The notes beneath the pieces were generated by a model, which saw only the letters and a list, made by a program, of their open reading frames with translations, had not been told where the DNA came from and searched no databases. Both the position numbers and the translations under genes were made by a program. 24,570 nt of DNA, taken from positions 1-24,570 of the forward strand of contig MU617067.1 of the NCBI GenBank assembly GCA_025201705.1, in the 5' to 3' direction. Numbering within the stretch: position 1 is the stretch's first letter; every line of letters begins with the position of its first letter. This DNA comes from Dissophora ornata (lineage: Eukaryota; Mortierellomycota; Mortierellomycetes; Mortierellales; Mortierellaceae). Of the stretch, positions 1 to 8,695 are shown piece after piece.

Positions 1-33
1 AAAAAAAAAAAAAAAAGGTCGAGGTTTCCTTAC

Positions 34-425
34 CAAGTAGCCCAGAAATCAAGAATGACAATACGCTCTTTACCCTCGTACTTTGCACCTCGGACGTGGT
101 GAATGACCTCAAGGAAAGACAAAACATCAATCTTTTCTCCAGTATAGGGACTCGTCCAGCCCTCTCGTGAACAGGCTGGAGGGCCAGCCTTGAGAATGTC
201 CCGGATTTTTTCAAATGATTCCCTGCCGTGATAGGACTTTAAACGTTCCAATGGATCTTCGTATCCAATTTCCTTGACTTGGACCTTGAAAACCTCGACG
301 GCTGCCCAAAACGGTTCTTCTTGCCATTTGTCTTCGTACTGGTCTTTGAAAGGACGGTAGAGTGTACCTAGATAGAGTTTGTGGAACAGCTCTTCTTTGG
401 TGAGGGGGACGTCTTCGATGGACAT
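34..425 (-). CDS. Thioredoxin-fold protein, first exon only (cut by window edge)
   Basis: This is the first coding exon of a gene whose remainder lies beyond the left edge. It starts at ATG 425 and encodes about 130 residues. The exon ends ILDFWATW, directly before the place where a thioredoxin-type CxxC active site begins; it stops inside the Trp codon at a good donor (gtaagg, positions 33-28), so the next exon should open with G plus a Cys codon. The helical leader of about 120 residues contains paired Cys/Arg residues (PPACSREGW near residue 85) and is longer than in simple thioredoxins. That suggests a thiol-disulfide oxidoreductase of TlpA or nucleoredoxin type. The function is inferred from the FWATW strand alone, and the catalytic cysteines are not in the window. 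Positions 1-16 are a poly-A run within the intron. Confidence 0.7.
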
Positions 426-917
426 GGTGTTTGGGTTGTTAGAAATTGGAGAGGGGGGGGGGGAAGGATTTCAGTGATGAAAAAGAAGAGCAAGAAATTG
501 TCAAAAGAAAGAAGCCTGAATAGATTTATATGTCAGTCAGATACTTTGCAAAGTCGATTAGTCCTTGGCTTCATGGGAAAATGGACCGACAAGACGTAGT
601 TAGTTTCTATGTTAAATTTGAACTTAATTTCTATCAACTTTTGGAATAGGATAACCATACTCACAGCGCTTGTTACTACTTGGCAAACTGTCTGTCCAAC
701 GCTTTTGGCCACTTGAATTCTTGATCCCATTGAAGGGGCGCGTTAGCCATGTTTTGACCAGCATTGTGGTCTCGTCAGGAAACCTTTTCAGCCCAAAATG
801 TCCCTTGATGACGAACAACTCGCTTATAGTATAAAGCCACTGCTCCAACTGACACACCAATCGACGGGGGCAAGAAGGTCGAATGAGGAGAGGAACCCAT
901 CATGGCCAAGTACGTAC
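426..917. other. Interval without a convincing gene
   Basis: It begins as the upstream region of the thioredoxin-like gene, with a G-run at about 453-462. The part nearest 918 (about 620-850) may be eroded 3' sequence of the Harbinger-type scrap: a minus-strand reading contains several stops and only weak coding-like patches. No intact ORF, RNA gene or clear repeat is seen. Confidence 0.4.
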
Positions 918-1059
918 CTTGAGCTGGATCTCGACTGAAGCGTGAGGCTTCTTGCCAGATTGCTCAAATACAGAATGGTGCCTAATAACTCCAACCACGA
1001 AGTCAAATTGTTCAGGTGTCATACGGAAGGCTTTCTTAAATGTACACTCCTGGCAACAA
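918..1059 (-). pseudogene. PIF/Harbinger-type transposase fragment
   Basis: A minus-strand exon-like segment is bounded by an acceptor (ttacag, just above 1059) and a donor (AAG|gtacgt, at 918). Its reading includes FRMTPEQFDFVVGVIR and GKKPHASVEIQLK. From memory of the family, this resembles the conserved N-terminal region of fungal PIF/Harbinger DDE transposases, which lies before the catalytic core. Beyond the donor (about 530-850) the translation is broken by stops and no DDE core is seen, so this is a remnant. The family assignment is recognition from memory, not a search. Confidence 0.45.
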
Positions 1060-1142
1060 CTGTAAGTCAAGTTGAAAACAAGTTACTTGATGCATTGGCT
1101 CTGGCCCTTTTCTAAATATCGTTCCCCTTCTCTTCCACATAG

Positions 1143-1877
1143 CGTGGAGTTACTTCCAGCCCCCTTGAGGAACATGGGGAAATGGGGTTCATCTTGACCC
1201 GTCTCCAATGTTTTCTGGACGTCGTATTTGGACAACGAAGCAATTTCCCAGTGCTATATAATATTGAACGCGACTCTGGAAACACTACTAAGTCTGGACA
1301 CGAGAAGGGTGTTAGGTCAGATTTCTTCATCGAAGTACCATGTCGGGCCTTTTCGAGCGTCTTCAGCTCAGAGATAGTAGGGATTTTGGGTGAAGTCAAG
1401 CCCCCGGAGAAGGATCGTCGCGAATGCATAAATAAAGATCCAAGATTTCTGGAAACTCGTCAGGATGGCGAAGGACGAGATCAACTCTCATATATCGAAG
1501 GGAGTTGTCAAACCAATCGTGATATGCATTCAGGTGTTTGGGTTCCAACTGAACATGTTTGTGATGACCATGGACCCAGATGAAGGCCTTCATGTTCTTC
1601 ACACAGCAGCAGAAGGCTTTCTGCCCAGGTCGGTGTCAGATGTGTCTGGAACAGGATACATCATTTCAATTTTCCTGCATGCCAAGGTAAGAGTACTCTT
1701 GTGAATGAGCCTCTCAAACGTCTTTATTTTATTCTAATCTCTACTTTGTTTCTAACATAGTCACTGTTGCAAACATTTCGGGGCCAGCTCAGCACGACCA
1801 AGCCCTACAGCACAGACATGACTGGTCTACCTGAACTGCAGAAGTTCGTCCAGAGCGATGTCGTCTTCCCAGAGTAG
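1143..1877 (+). pseudogene. Frameshifted copy of a multicopy fungal protein family with a PD-(D/E)XK-like signature
   Basis: The reading opens after a tag at 1140-1142 and runs in one frame to about 1440. It includes GVRSDFF followed by ILGEVKPPEK, the D...ExK spacing of PD-(D/E)XK nuclease-like folds. It then continues in another frame with DFWKLVRMAKDEI, PIVICIQVFGFQLN and MTMDPDEGLHVL. The switch falls near 1435-1445, where the first frame reads INKDPRFL and the second IKIQDFW, so one base was gained or two lost. A clean intron follows (donor AAG|gtaaga at 1687, acceptor catag ending 1760) and a 39-codon last exon ends at TAG 1875-1877. An AATAAA lies at 2023-2028. I know this arrangement (GEVKP, then LVRMAKDEI, then a GFQ strand) as a repetitive hypothetical family in Mucoromycota; its function is unknown. 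The frameshift could also be a sequencing error. Confidence 0.5.
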
Positions 1878-2283
1878 GTAGACAACAGAAGAATTGAACC
1901 ACATTGCGGTTTGTATAACATCTAATCCATGTATACTGTATACATGTTCATGAGTATATGCTGCAAATGTGTATCAAGTGGTCATCATCGATAGACATAC
2001 CCTCATTGAAATACAAACACAAAATAAAAGGATCTGCTCCCTCTGGTTAGCTATGCTGTCTATCGTCTTCGAGGCCAAGAAAGGTGGTGAGGGTGGGACA
2101 TACCTCGGGGCACCTAGACAATGAGAGCGAGTCTATCGATGATGGCCACCCGATACATTGTCGTATGGTGCCCCTCAGTATGCAGTATATGGACCCAGAG
2201 GTCCCCAACGTGAAAGTGGAAAAATTGGGGGATGTCGAACTCGAGAGGCGACCAATATACGTGTCGTCGTAAGATACATTGCG
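1878..2283. other. Spacer between the frameshifted family copy and the retroelement
   Basis: It holds the likely poly-A signal at 2023-2028 for the upstream reading. There is also a short open stretch on the plus strand (2084-2272) without recognisable motifs. It could include the eroded 3' end of the retroelement on the minus strand, but I see no terminal repeat and no recombinase catalytic residues. Confidence 0.35.
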
Positions 2284-2733
2284 CTAGTCATGGATCGAGT
2301 CGCTGTTGCCTGCTGCGATGGATTTGGTGAAGAGACGGTCTTTGGTGACAACCGCAGGGTCGTTGAAATGGGCTAGAATTGCTGACTTTTTGGAGAGCGT
2401 TGTGGACCACTGCCACTTGCGCTTGACCCGCATCATGTGCAGCCAGTTGATGACTGGGATGGCTGGGTTGATGTTCAGGTCGAAAAAGACCTCCTCGAGC
2501 CACCCCAGGAACTGCTGCTGCATCGAGGCGTACCGATTGCTGGTCTGTATCCCCCGCTTGCTACCTGGTATGACGGTGACCGCATCCCCTGAAAGTCCCA
2601 ATGCTGTTAGGCACGTCCGCTGACTCTCCAAGCCGTTAGCGACCAGTGTGGATTCTTCTCTAAAGCGTTGCTTGCGCTTCCTAGAGGTGGTTTGACGCAG
2701 TGTCGTGGGACCGTCCGTCGCCATCTCTCGCAC
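2284..2733 (-). pseudogene. Tyrosine recombinase, N-terminal (SAM-like) part only
   Basis: An open stretch of 149 codons contains YASMQQQFLGWLEEVF, a helical pattern resembling the core-binding (SAM-like) domain of phage-type integrases. It continues with INWLHMMRVKRKWQWSTT and LSKKSAILAHF. The catalytic R..HxxR..Y half is absent: the reading stops at 2284 and nothing recognisable follows on the minus strand. Its position after RT-RNase H fits a DIRS-like element. The first 20-40 residues (basic, with TSRKRKQRF) may be linker. Confidence 0.55.
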
Positions 2734-3049
2734 CAGGGGGGAGCCAGGTTGCTGACAGCCAAAACAGGGTGATCAAGGCGGCCTCCAGTCTCTCCTCCCG
2801 TAGCCTCCGAAGGATCCGAGGGATGAGGTTCCATGGGGGGCACAGGTACAAGTTGCCCAATGTCGCCCAAAGGCGATGAAGTGCGTCGTGGGCGAGCGCT
2901 CTTGGGTGTGACCGCTAAGTCATGAACTGGGACAACTGGCAGTTCAATGGCGAGGTGGACAGATCGACGTAGTGTGGGCCCCATTGTCGATCGTGGTGCT
3001 GGAAGAAGTCTCGACTTAGCGACCATTCCAGCTGCTCCTGAAGCTGTCG

Positions 3050-3594
3050 TGATGGTGCATCTGCTGGATTGAAGGCTGGTGGTATGTCTGTCGTCCTCAG
3101 TCAAGTCCCCGTCGCTAGACAGTGTTGCCAGATCTTGTCCGCTAGCTCCATGAGAAGCGGTGACCGTGTACATCCAAAGTCCAGACTTGTTGACGTACGC
3201 GATGGTGGTGGTGTTGTCCTATATCAAATTGACAGCCTATCCTTGGACTGTTGATTGCACAGCGATCAGGATCGTTATCAACTCCTTCCAATTGATGTGT
3301 TGCTTGACCTGAGTTGGAGTCCAGGTGCCGGCCATTGTGTCCTGGTCGATCACGATGCCCCATCCCGAGTCCGAGGCGTCCGTGTAGACGTCCAGTTGGG
3401 TCGGAGACTGGATCCACGACGTCCCGTTCCAGTCCTTCAGCTGGTCCGTCCACCAGCATAGGTTCTCCTGGGCTGCCTGGTCTAGTGTCACCGTATCTGA
3501 CCAACTCCAATCCCGTCTCTTGCTGGCCGAATTCTTGAGCGCCAGGCGATCTCATCATCAGCCTGGTGGGGAAGACTGCCGCTGTTGTCGCCAT
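3050..3594 (-). pseudogene. RNase H and linker region of the DIRS-like element, frameshifted
   Basis: The start reads MATTAAVFPTRLMMRS in one frame, then switches to TLDQAAQENLCWWTDQLKDW. The core follows with LDVYTDASDSGWG (first RNase H Asp) and QHINWKELITILIAVQ (Glu position), then DNTTTIAYVNKSG (Asp position). Further on, in yet another frame, FNPADAPS is seen near 3050-3075. The Asp/Glu/Asp pattern with TDAS and NPAD is characteristic of the RNase H that follows the RT in these elements. At least three frame changes make it non-functional. Confidence 0.7.
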
Positions 3595-3644
3595 CGCTCT
3601 CCCGATGAAAGACGACAGGTTCCTGATCGAGATCCATCCCTTGT

Positions 3645-4198
3645 TCAGGATCTTGCGGGCTCCCTCCGCAAGTCGCGAACCTTCGTCTTCGGCACCGACA
3701 AGGTCATGGTCCGTGTGTTGAAGGTGAATCCGAGGTGCTCGATGTTCTTGGACGGCGAGAGCGTTGACTTCTTGTCGTTGACCACGAATCCCAGCGAAGA
3801 GAGCTTCTCGAGTACGAGGCGCGTGTACTCGTGTGCCGGAGCCTCCGTGCGAGCCATGATGATGAGGTCATCCAGATACGCTGAGATCCTGTTGCCCTTC
3901 CTGCGTGCCTTTCTCGGGACCGGGCGGAGAATCTTCGTGAACACGAAAGGTGACAGAAAGGGCGGGTCCGAAATTGGAAACGTTCGCCCTGCCAACCAAA
4001 CTGAAGGAACTTACGGTAAGCAGGCGCAATAAGGACATGGAGAAAGGCGTCCTTTAGGTCGATCGACATCAAGTAGTCGTTCTTTTGCATTAACAAACAT
4101 ACCATCTTGAACGAAGCAGGCTCCACGTACTGGTTCAAGAGCTTGAGGTTCAAAACTGGGCGTAGGTCTGTGTATGGAGTAAAGAGAGTTGAGAGCAA
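3645..4198 (-). pseudogene. Reverse transcriptase domain of the DIRS-like element, frameshifted
   Basis: The reading begins with DLRPVLNLKLLNQYVEP (typical RT fingers), then SIDLKDAFLHV (the first catalytic Asp region), then FLQFGWQGERFQFRT. Near 3980 the frame changes. The second frame carries SPFVFTKILRPV and the palm motif ISAYLDDLIIMAR (YLDD box), followed by NDKKSTLSPSKNIEHLGF. The thumb reading stops at RREPARS. The segment around PFLSPF appears short of a few residues compared with relatives, and so does the one after EPASFKM. This would have copied the element's RNA; in this state it cannot give a full enzyme. Confidence 0.8.
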
Positions 4199-4305
4199 AG
4201 TATACTCTATTCAAGTTACTAGGCACAGATTTAAGAGCCAGGGACTCCACATATCTACATACTACTGCGCCCAGCAATGCAGCTCGAAGCTTCACTTCGA
4301 TCCTT

Positions 4306-4848
4306 TCAACGGGGACGGGTAACGTGCTTGTTAGGCTGTAACATTGCCATTCGATCAAGTTTGGGAAGATGGTTCATGCCACATGAACTGCAACTCTTGT
4401 ATGATTGATAGAGGGACCTGTGGTGTTCCAACCTCGTGTGGGCTTGACTTGAGTTGCACCTCCTTTTTATTTCGACGACGACTAGTGAGTCTTCTGTAAC
4501 CAGTACCTGCTTCGTGCTTGTCATCAATAAACTCCCTCTCCTGTTCTCGTTGACTTCAGTCTGAGTGTTTACACCTTCGACGGGTGAGCTTGATGACCTA
4601 TGTGCAGTAATAATAGTTTCTTGATTTTTTGCATCAAAAAAATCATCAAGCATCATAAAATCGAGAAAAGAGTTTACTTTCGCGGATTTGCGTACCGTGT
4701 TCCTTGTTCCTTTTTTTTTTTTTTTTTTACCATCTTTGCCACGTTCATGTTCTCGCGACCTTTCATCTCTCGCTATCTTTTTCTCGTGACACTCTGTTAT
4801 GTCAAAACGTGTTTTTTGTACATCTCTTCTTCCATCCGAATGCATCAT
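4306..4848 (-). CDS. Doubtful open reading frame of 180 codons
   Basis: It is open from ATG 4848 to a stop at 4306, directly upstream of the RT part of the retroelement on the same strand. The N-terminal third is Lys/Arg-rich because it crosses an A-tract on this strand (plus-strand T-run near 4711-4729). No family is recognised, and there is one lone CxxC (CSSCGMNH). It could be the worn leader or gag-like region of the retroelement, or chance. Support is only its length and position. Confidence 0.18.
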   Translation of the reverse strand: MMHSDGRRDVQKTRFDITECHEKKIARDERSREHERGKDGKKKKKKGTRNTVRKSAKVNSFLDFMMLDDFFDAKNQETIITAHRSSSSPVEGVNTQTEVNENRRGSLLMTSTKQVLVTEDSLVVVEIKRRCNSSQAHTRLEHHRSLYQSYKSCSSCGMNHLPKLDRMAMLQPNKHVTRPR

Positions 4849-4863
4849 TAAAATGCCCTACAG

Positions 4864-5046
4864 CTTAATATCGAGGAAATGCAAGGTGCACTCGTCAACT
4901 TCAGCCGCAACACGCCCCTTGTTCTCATCGCCTTTCTTTCTTACCAGTGTGAAGAACAGGGCTTGAAGTACACCACTGCGGAGAACATCCAAAGCGCATT
5001 CAAGGCGCTACTTCCATCAAAATTTTCAGTGTCAAGACAGGCAGGC
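4864..5046 (+). pseudogene. Fragment resembling a Crypton-like tyrosine recombinase N-terminal domain
   Basis: The reading QLNIEEMQGALVNF, then VLIAFLSYQCEEQGLKYTT, then AENIQSAFKALL resembles the N-terminal helical domain of Crypton-like or integrase-like proteins that are repetitive in Mucoromycota. After about 5030 the expected continuation shifts frame and the sequence runs into a T-tract (about 5080-5095) and stops. No catalytic residues remain. The assignment rests on memory of the family and is moderate to low. A different helical domain is possible. Confidence 0.35.
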
Positions 5047-5686
5047 CATGGAAGCGTGTTGCCCGAAGCAACTGACTATTTTTTTTTTTTTTTTGGTCGA
5101 GTTGACGCGTTTGAAGGCAGCCGACCTATTCTTCCGTCCTCGACATCTCCCTCCTCTGCATTGCAGCTGTAAGCAGCATTCAGACAATTCAGACAACAGT
5201 GCACTCACAAAGAACTGTTAGGACTCTCGACTGAACACAGCGTCAGGCTGAGGAAACAGTAATAAAATGAAGGAGCTTGCTTTGCGCCACCAAGTTCATT
5301 ATTCTCTATTGGCGACGAGCACTTCGGTAGCATTAAGTAATGAGCTTGCCGTGTTGCTGAGCGGTGGTTGGGCAGAGCAACCTTACTGGCGATTGCCTCT
5401 CCATGGCTCCTCCAATCTTGCTCCATTGCTGCTCCGGTCATGCTTTATTGCTCTCTTCTTGTCTTTCTACGGCTATTCTCGTAGGCTTGCGTTCTAGAGA
5501 GTGAATGAATCTGGTGGCCGCCCCTGAAATCTCTTTCGGTGAATGGGAGTAGTGTCGTTACCCAGAACCTTTATTTTAAACAAAACGCTGTGTTCCTGCA
5601 TGGTGCATCGTGGCATCCACTGTCCTTGGCGAGGGCGTCTGTTGGAAGCACAAAAAAGCCTTTTTCTGTTCTATAGCAGTTTGCCC

Positions 5687-5759
<73 letters not shown>

Positions 5760-5910
5760 CACTGCATAATGCTCAAGCACTCTCTCTATTTCAAGAACAA
5801 CTGTGGTGCGACACAGATACGAAAAAGACTGACTATTGTGCTTACCCGCCGCGATCGAAAGAGAGCTTGCGGTGCTAGCTGAGATAGAGTCGACGGACTT
5901 TCATCCATTC
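5047..5910. other. Gene-poor interval with T-tract and microsatellite
   Basis: It contains a T-tract at about 5080-5095 and the CT repeat. Short ORFs on both strands show no motif. I see no gene here. Confidence 0.4.
5689..5756. repeat. Perfect (CT)34 dinucleotide microsatellite
   Basis: Sixty-eight bases of uninterrupted CT. Long Leu/Ser and Arg/Glu readings across it are artefacts of the repeat. It lies in the gene-poor stretch between two transposon scraps, and the length is expected to vary between strains. Confidence 0.97.
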
Positions 5911-6225
5911 ATGGCCGGGGAATATGACGACAACCCCATTAACTTCTTGATGGCTGAACTCGCTATTTCGAGGACGTGTTGAAACATCAACAGACCTTTC
6001 ATACAACGTCAACAGGATTGACATCATCGACAAACTTGAGGGGTTCAGTAACAGGTAATGAAAGACGGTCTTACGGATGTGCCATGATAGCTTTAGGAAG
6101 CTACTGGACGAGGTCTTCGACCACGACATATTCAAGAGCGCAAGCTACTCTGAGCAGGAGGAGGTCGCCGCCCAGTTGGCTGTCACACTAGATCGTCTCG
6201 GGCGCAGAGGGAGTGGCACGGAAGG
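5911..6225 (+). pseudogene. Second PIF/Harbinger-type transposase fragment, with internal stops
   Basis: The reading starts MAGEYDDNPINFLMAEL, shifts frame, then continues LFRGRVETSTDLSYNVNRID and IIDKLEGFSNR. It next meets two in-frame stops (TAA TGA, about 6054-6059) and goes on in the same frame with FRKLLDEVFDHDIF, then SEQEEVAAQLAVTLDRLGRR. The last pattern (a hydrophobic helix ending LDRLGRRGSG) is what I know from the N-terminal part of fungal PIF/Harbinger-type transposases. No DDE core follows. It is not the same stretch of sequence as the scrap at 918-1059 and lies on the other strand, so they are probably two independent insertions. Confidence 0.5.
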
Positions 6226-6458
6226 TACACGCCTTGGAATCTTTTTTTCATGAACTTGTTCCATTCTCCAGCAACCTCAGCAGGATTTAATACTGCAGAG
6301 TTTTTTCGAAAGGACATAGTCTTTCGGGTCTGCATCTCTGTCATCTCTTGAAAGGAAATAGCCTGATCCTCTTGACGAATTTCTAAGAAAGTCGGAAATG
6401 CTAGACATTACTGCCTGAAAAAAGAGTAATAGTGTAATGATTAACAAATACATTCAGG

Positions 6459-6790
6459 ATAAGCACCCTGCTAGCCGGGACAACGCAATGGTAATGTGCG
6501 GTAAAATCGCGTTGGTCATCGGCTAATGTATAAGTATTTCGGGCCACACTGTATCTGCACACAACGAGACACATTATACAGCATGTTTTCCCCCAAAAAA
6601 GCCTACACAGCCTTACTCATCCCATAGAATAAGCACCCTGCCAGCCAGGACAACGCAATGGTAATGTGAGGTAAAATCGCGTTGGTCATCGGCTAATGTA
6701 TAAGTATTTCAGGCCACACTGTATCTGCACACAACGAGACACATCATACAGCATGGTTTCTCCCAAAACGCCTATACAGCCTTACTCATC
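6459..6790. repeat. Tandem direct duplication, two copies of about 163-170 bp
   Basis: Copy 1 is 6459-6621 and copy 2 is 6629-6790. They are nearly identical. Shared landmarks are aagcaccctg (6461 and 6631, offset 170), acaacgcaatggtaatgtg, atcgcgttggtcatcggc and tgcacacaacgagacac; the ends both read cagccttactcatc. A few substitutions and one short indel separate them. It is not coding in any frame. It may be a duplicated remnant of a mobile-element end, but no family is recognised. Confidence 0.92.
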
Positions 6791-6893
6791 AAAAACATAC
6801 TTGTTACCATTACCTTTAAATGTCCTTCGTAAGATGTTGAATGTTGAGGAGAGGACAGAGAGAGACAATAAAGTAGGAGAATGTGTGTGGAAT

Positions 6894-6917
6894 GGGAATG
6901 TGGGAATGTGGGAATGT
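6894..6917. repeat. Short tandem repeat (GGGAATGT)3
   Basis: Three perfect copies of an 8-bp unit lie in non-coding sequence just downstream of the 170-bp duplication. Confidence 0.9.
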
Positions 6918-7240
6918 GGAGAGTGATGAGGTAAGATGCGCGTAAAAAAAAGTAATGCCACGCACGAATGCACGTACGGAAAACTTTATTTTTTCGTACA
7001 GTGGCAAATTTTACTCGTGTTGCCTTGCAACATGAATACATCCCTTCTTGCATCCTTCACCTTCCCTATCCTTGTCCTTGTCTTCCTCTTCCCCTCACCT
7101 CGCTGTAGTTTACGACAGAAACCACCGGTATTCAGTAAGCAATGTATTAACACTGTTTATTAAAATGACAAAGCTTTGTTACTAAAACACGTCGTCAACA
7201 AGAAACGACCATCTCTCCTCCCATCAAAATCGGTCACAGT
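6918..7240. other. Interval without a recognisable gene
   Basis: Pyrimidine-rich patches (about 7060-7100) and short ORFs without motifs. Nothing further is supported. Confidence 0.4.
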
Positions 7241-7770
7241 TCAAGCAAATTCGAAGGCTTTTTGAGCATCCTTGTCCTTAATGCGTATTCTTCTTTCGCA
7301 CTTTTCTTCACGCGATCGGAGTGCTCGTGAAACCGCATCCTCTTCCTCGCTCGAAAGCCTTTTCAAATTCCTCATAGACACAGACGCCACACCCCTCAGA
7401 ACAGCAGGATCGAGTGCAGCAATGTCCTCCAAAATCGACCGATATTCTCCAAGTTTCTACAAAGCTATTGTCATTTCAAGTGTAGGAGAGTGACAGTCGG
7501 AGACATATTCTGTTCATTCTATGGGAAAATCTGTATTCATAGAATTTGACGACGTCAAAGGGCCACCATATACTTCAGACATTTGAAAGCCTGTTGACCG
7601 GGTGGTGGAGCAAAGTGGCTTCAGTCGTGCCGGTGGTGGAGAGTTTGCTGTGTTTCTGTGACAGCAACCAATCGAGCAAGAGGGATCCGAGAGGGTCGTT
7701 CACATATACGCCGCCATCAAGAGCCAAGAAGCAATGGCTTACCTCAAACACGAATCTGTATTCTTGCTAT
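7241..7770 (-). pseudogene. Unidentified coding-like fragments, minus strand
   Basis: Two open blocks on the minus strand look coding. The first (about 7770-7575) includes FVFEVSHCFLALDGGVYVND and then LGSLLLDWLLSQKHSKL before a stop. The second follows an acceptor-like ctttgtag and reads LGEYRSILEDIAALD, then SVSMRNLKRLSSEEEDA, ending in AFEFA and TGA at 7241. The second has no ATG near its start and would be a terminal exon. I do not recognise a family; the DGG in the first block recalls patatin-like hydrolases, but no GxSxG is visible. This may be a decayed gene or a real gene with small exons I cannot assemble. Confidence 0.3.
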
Positions 7771-7812
7771 TAAGACCGTTGTGCAGGATTAGTTTGTTGA
7801 GCAGAGTGCTGC

Positions 7813-8235
7813 TCACGTCGCTTCGTCGCTCCTAGCAGGCATGGCGGTTATTGAATACAAAGTGTTAGTATCCATCACACATGCATGGCCTCTCTTCCAG
7901 CGCACACACTCCATGACCGCAGTGATTCTCAAATGGCGTTGTCCGCTACCAAAGAGTCGCTGCTGTTGCAGCTGTGCTTCGTTAGGTTGAGCGGACTGGC
8001 GCAAGAAACAGGGTGAACGGCGAAAGACGATTACGATTAACAACGGTTGCTGGTGGGTTGAGCGGTGGGGTGCAACTAGTTGGGAAGAGATTGAGAAAGA
8101 GAGATGAAGCAATCTTTCTTGCCCTTGCTTCTCCGCCTCGACCTCTTGAATGGAAGGCCAAACAATGAGTTTCACACCTTCGCCCGCCGTCGAAAACCCC
8201 TCATACCGTCCGTCATGGGTCCCGTATTTCAACAA
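7813..8235 (-). pseudogene. Unidentified coding-like fragment, minus strand
   Basis: The 140-codon open stretch is convincing only in its first third: LKYGTHDGRYEGF, then STAGEGVKLIVWPSIQEVEA, a beta-rich composition like the end of a folded domain. The remainder (QPLLIVIVFRRSP and on) looks like non-coding read-through. No family is recognised. It lies upstream, on the same strand, of the fragments at 7241-7770 and may have been part of the same gene. Confidence 0.25.
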
Positions 8236-8695
8236 GTCTACCGATGACAGTGAAGTGGGGTGTGGAGCGCCTTCAAGGCCTGGAGCTCACTCGGAGTTAT
8301 TGATCTCGCATCCTAACATGTTAGCTGGAGCGCGCTTCCTCTGCAAGTTCATCATTTTTTGGTTCGACAAAAGACGAGAACGAGTGTGTCAAGGACACAG
8401 CGGGAAGGATAGATGGATTGGAGAGCAGGAGCATGGCAGAACTAATAAAAATGGCTTTATTGCAGACTGAGGAAACGGCCAGACTGTCGCTCAGTCCTCT
8501 ATTTTACACGATTACTTGTCAATGATCCGAGGGTCTTTGCCTTCGTCCTGCACGCAGAACCAAACACTCAGGGGTACCCCTTAACAACTGGAAAACTGAA
8601 AATGTGAATTGGTGGCGAAGAATGATTTAGAACTGAGAGCGGACATAATTTTTTGATTCCTCCTCTTTCTCCCTTCACATCCAAATTCAAATACA
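8236..8695. promoter_or_regulatory. Upstream region of RPS17
   Basis: About 460 bp without a supported gene. The last 50 bases before the proposed RPS17 start are pyrimidine-rich (tcctcctctttctccc, 8657-8672), then A/C-rich up to the ATG, as expected for the leader of a highly expressed ribosomal protein gene. A short inverted repeat gactgag...ctcagtc occurs near 8465-8497; its role is unknown. Confidence 0.5.

Larger units (their letters stand above)
2284..4198 (-). mobile_element. Decayed tyrosine-recombinase (DIRS/Ngaro-type) retrotransposon
   Basis: On the minus strand the order is reverse transcriptase (about 4198-3645), RNase H with linker (about 3594-3050), then the N-terminal part of a tyrosine recombinase (2733-2284). 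RT-RNase H followed by a recombinase instead of a DDE integrase and protease is the arrangement of DIRS-like elements. The reading changes frame several times and meets stops, so the copy is dead. Outer boundaries and terminal repeats are not visible to me, so the span covers only the recognisable coding part. Confidence 0.75.

Noticed and set aside
3142..3594. 150-codon minus-strand ORF as an independent gene
   Set aside because: Only its first 16 residues match the retroelement reading; after a frameshift it reads the RNase H region in the wrong frame.
4011..4358. 115-codon minus-strand ORF upstream of the RT
   Set aside because: It overlaps the RT reading in another frame and shows no motif; the RT frame explains the conserved sequence there.
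5543..5882. Several ORFs across the CT repeat with Leu-Ser or Arg-Glu runs
   Set aside because: They are open only because a dinucleotide repeat has no stops; no conserved flanks.
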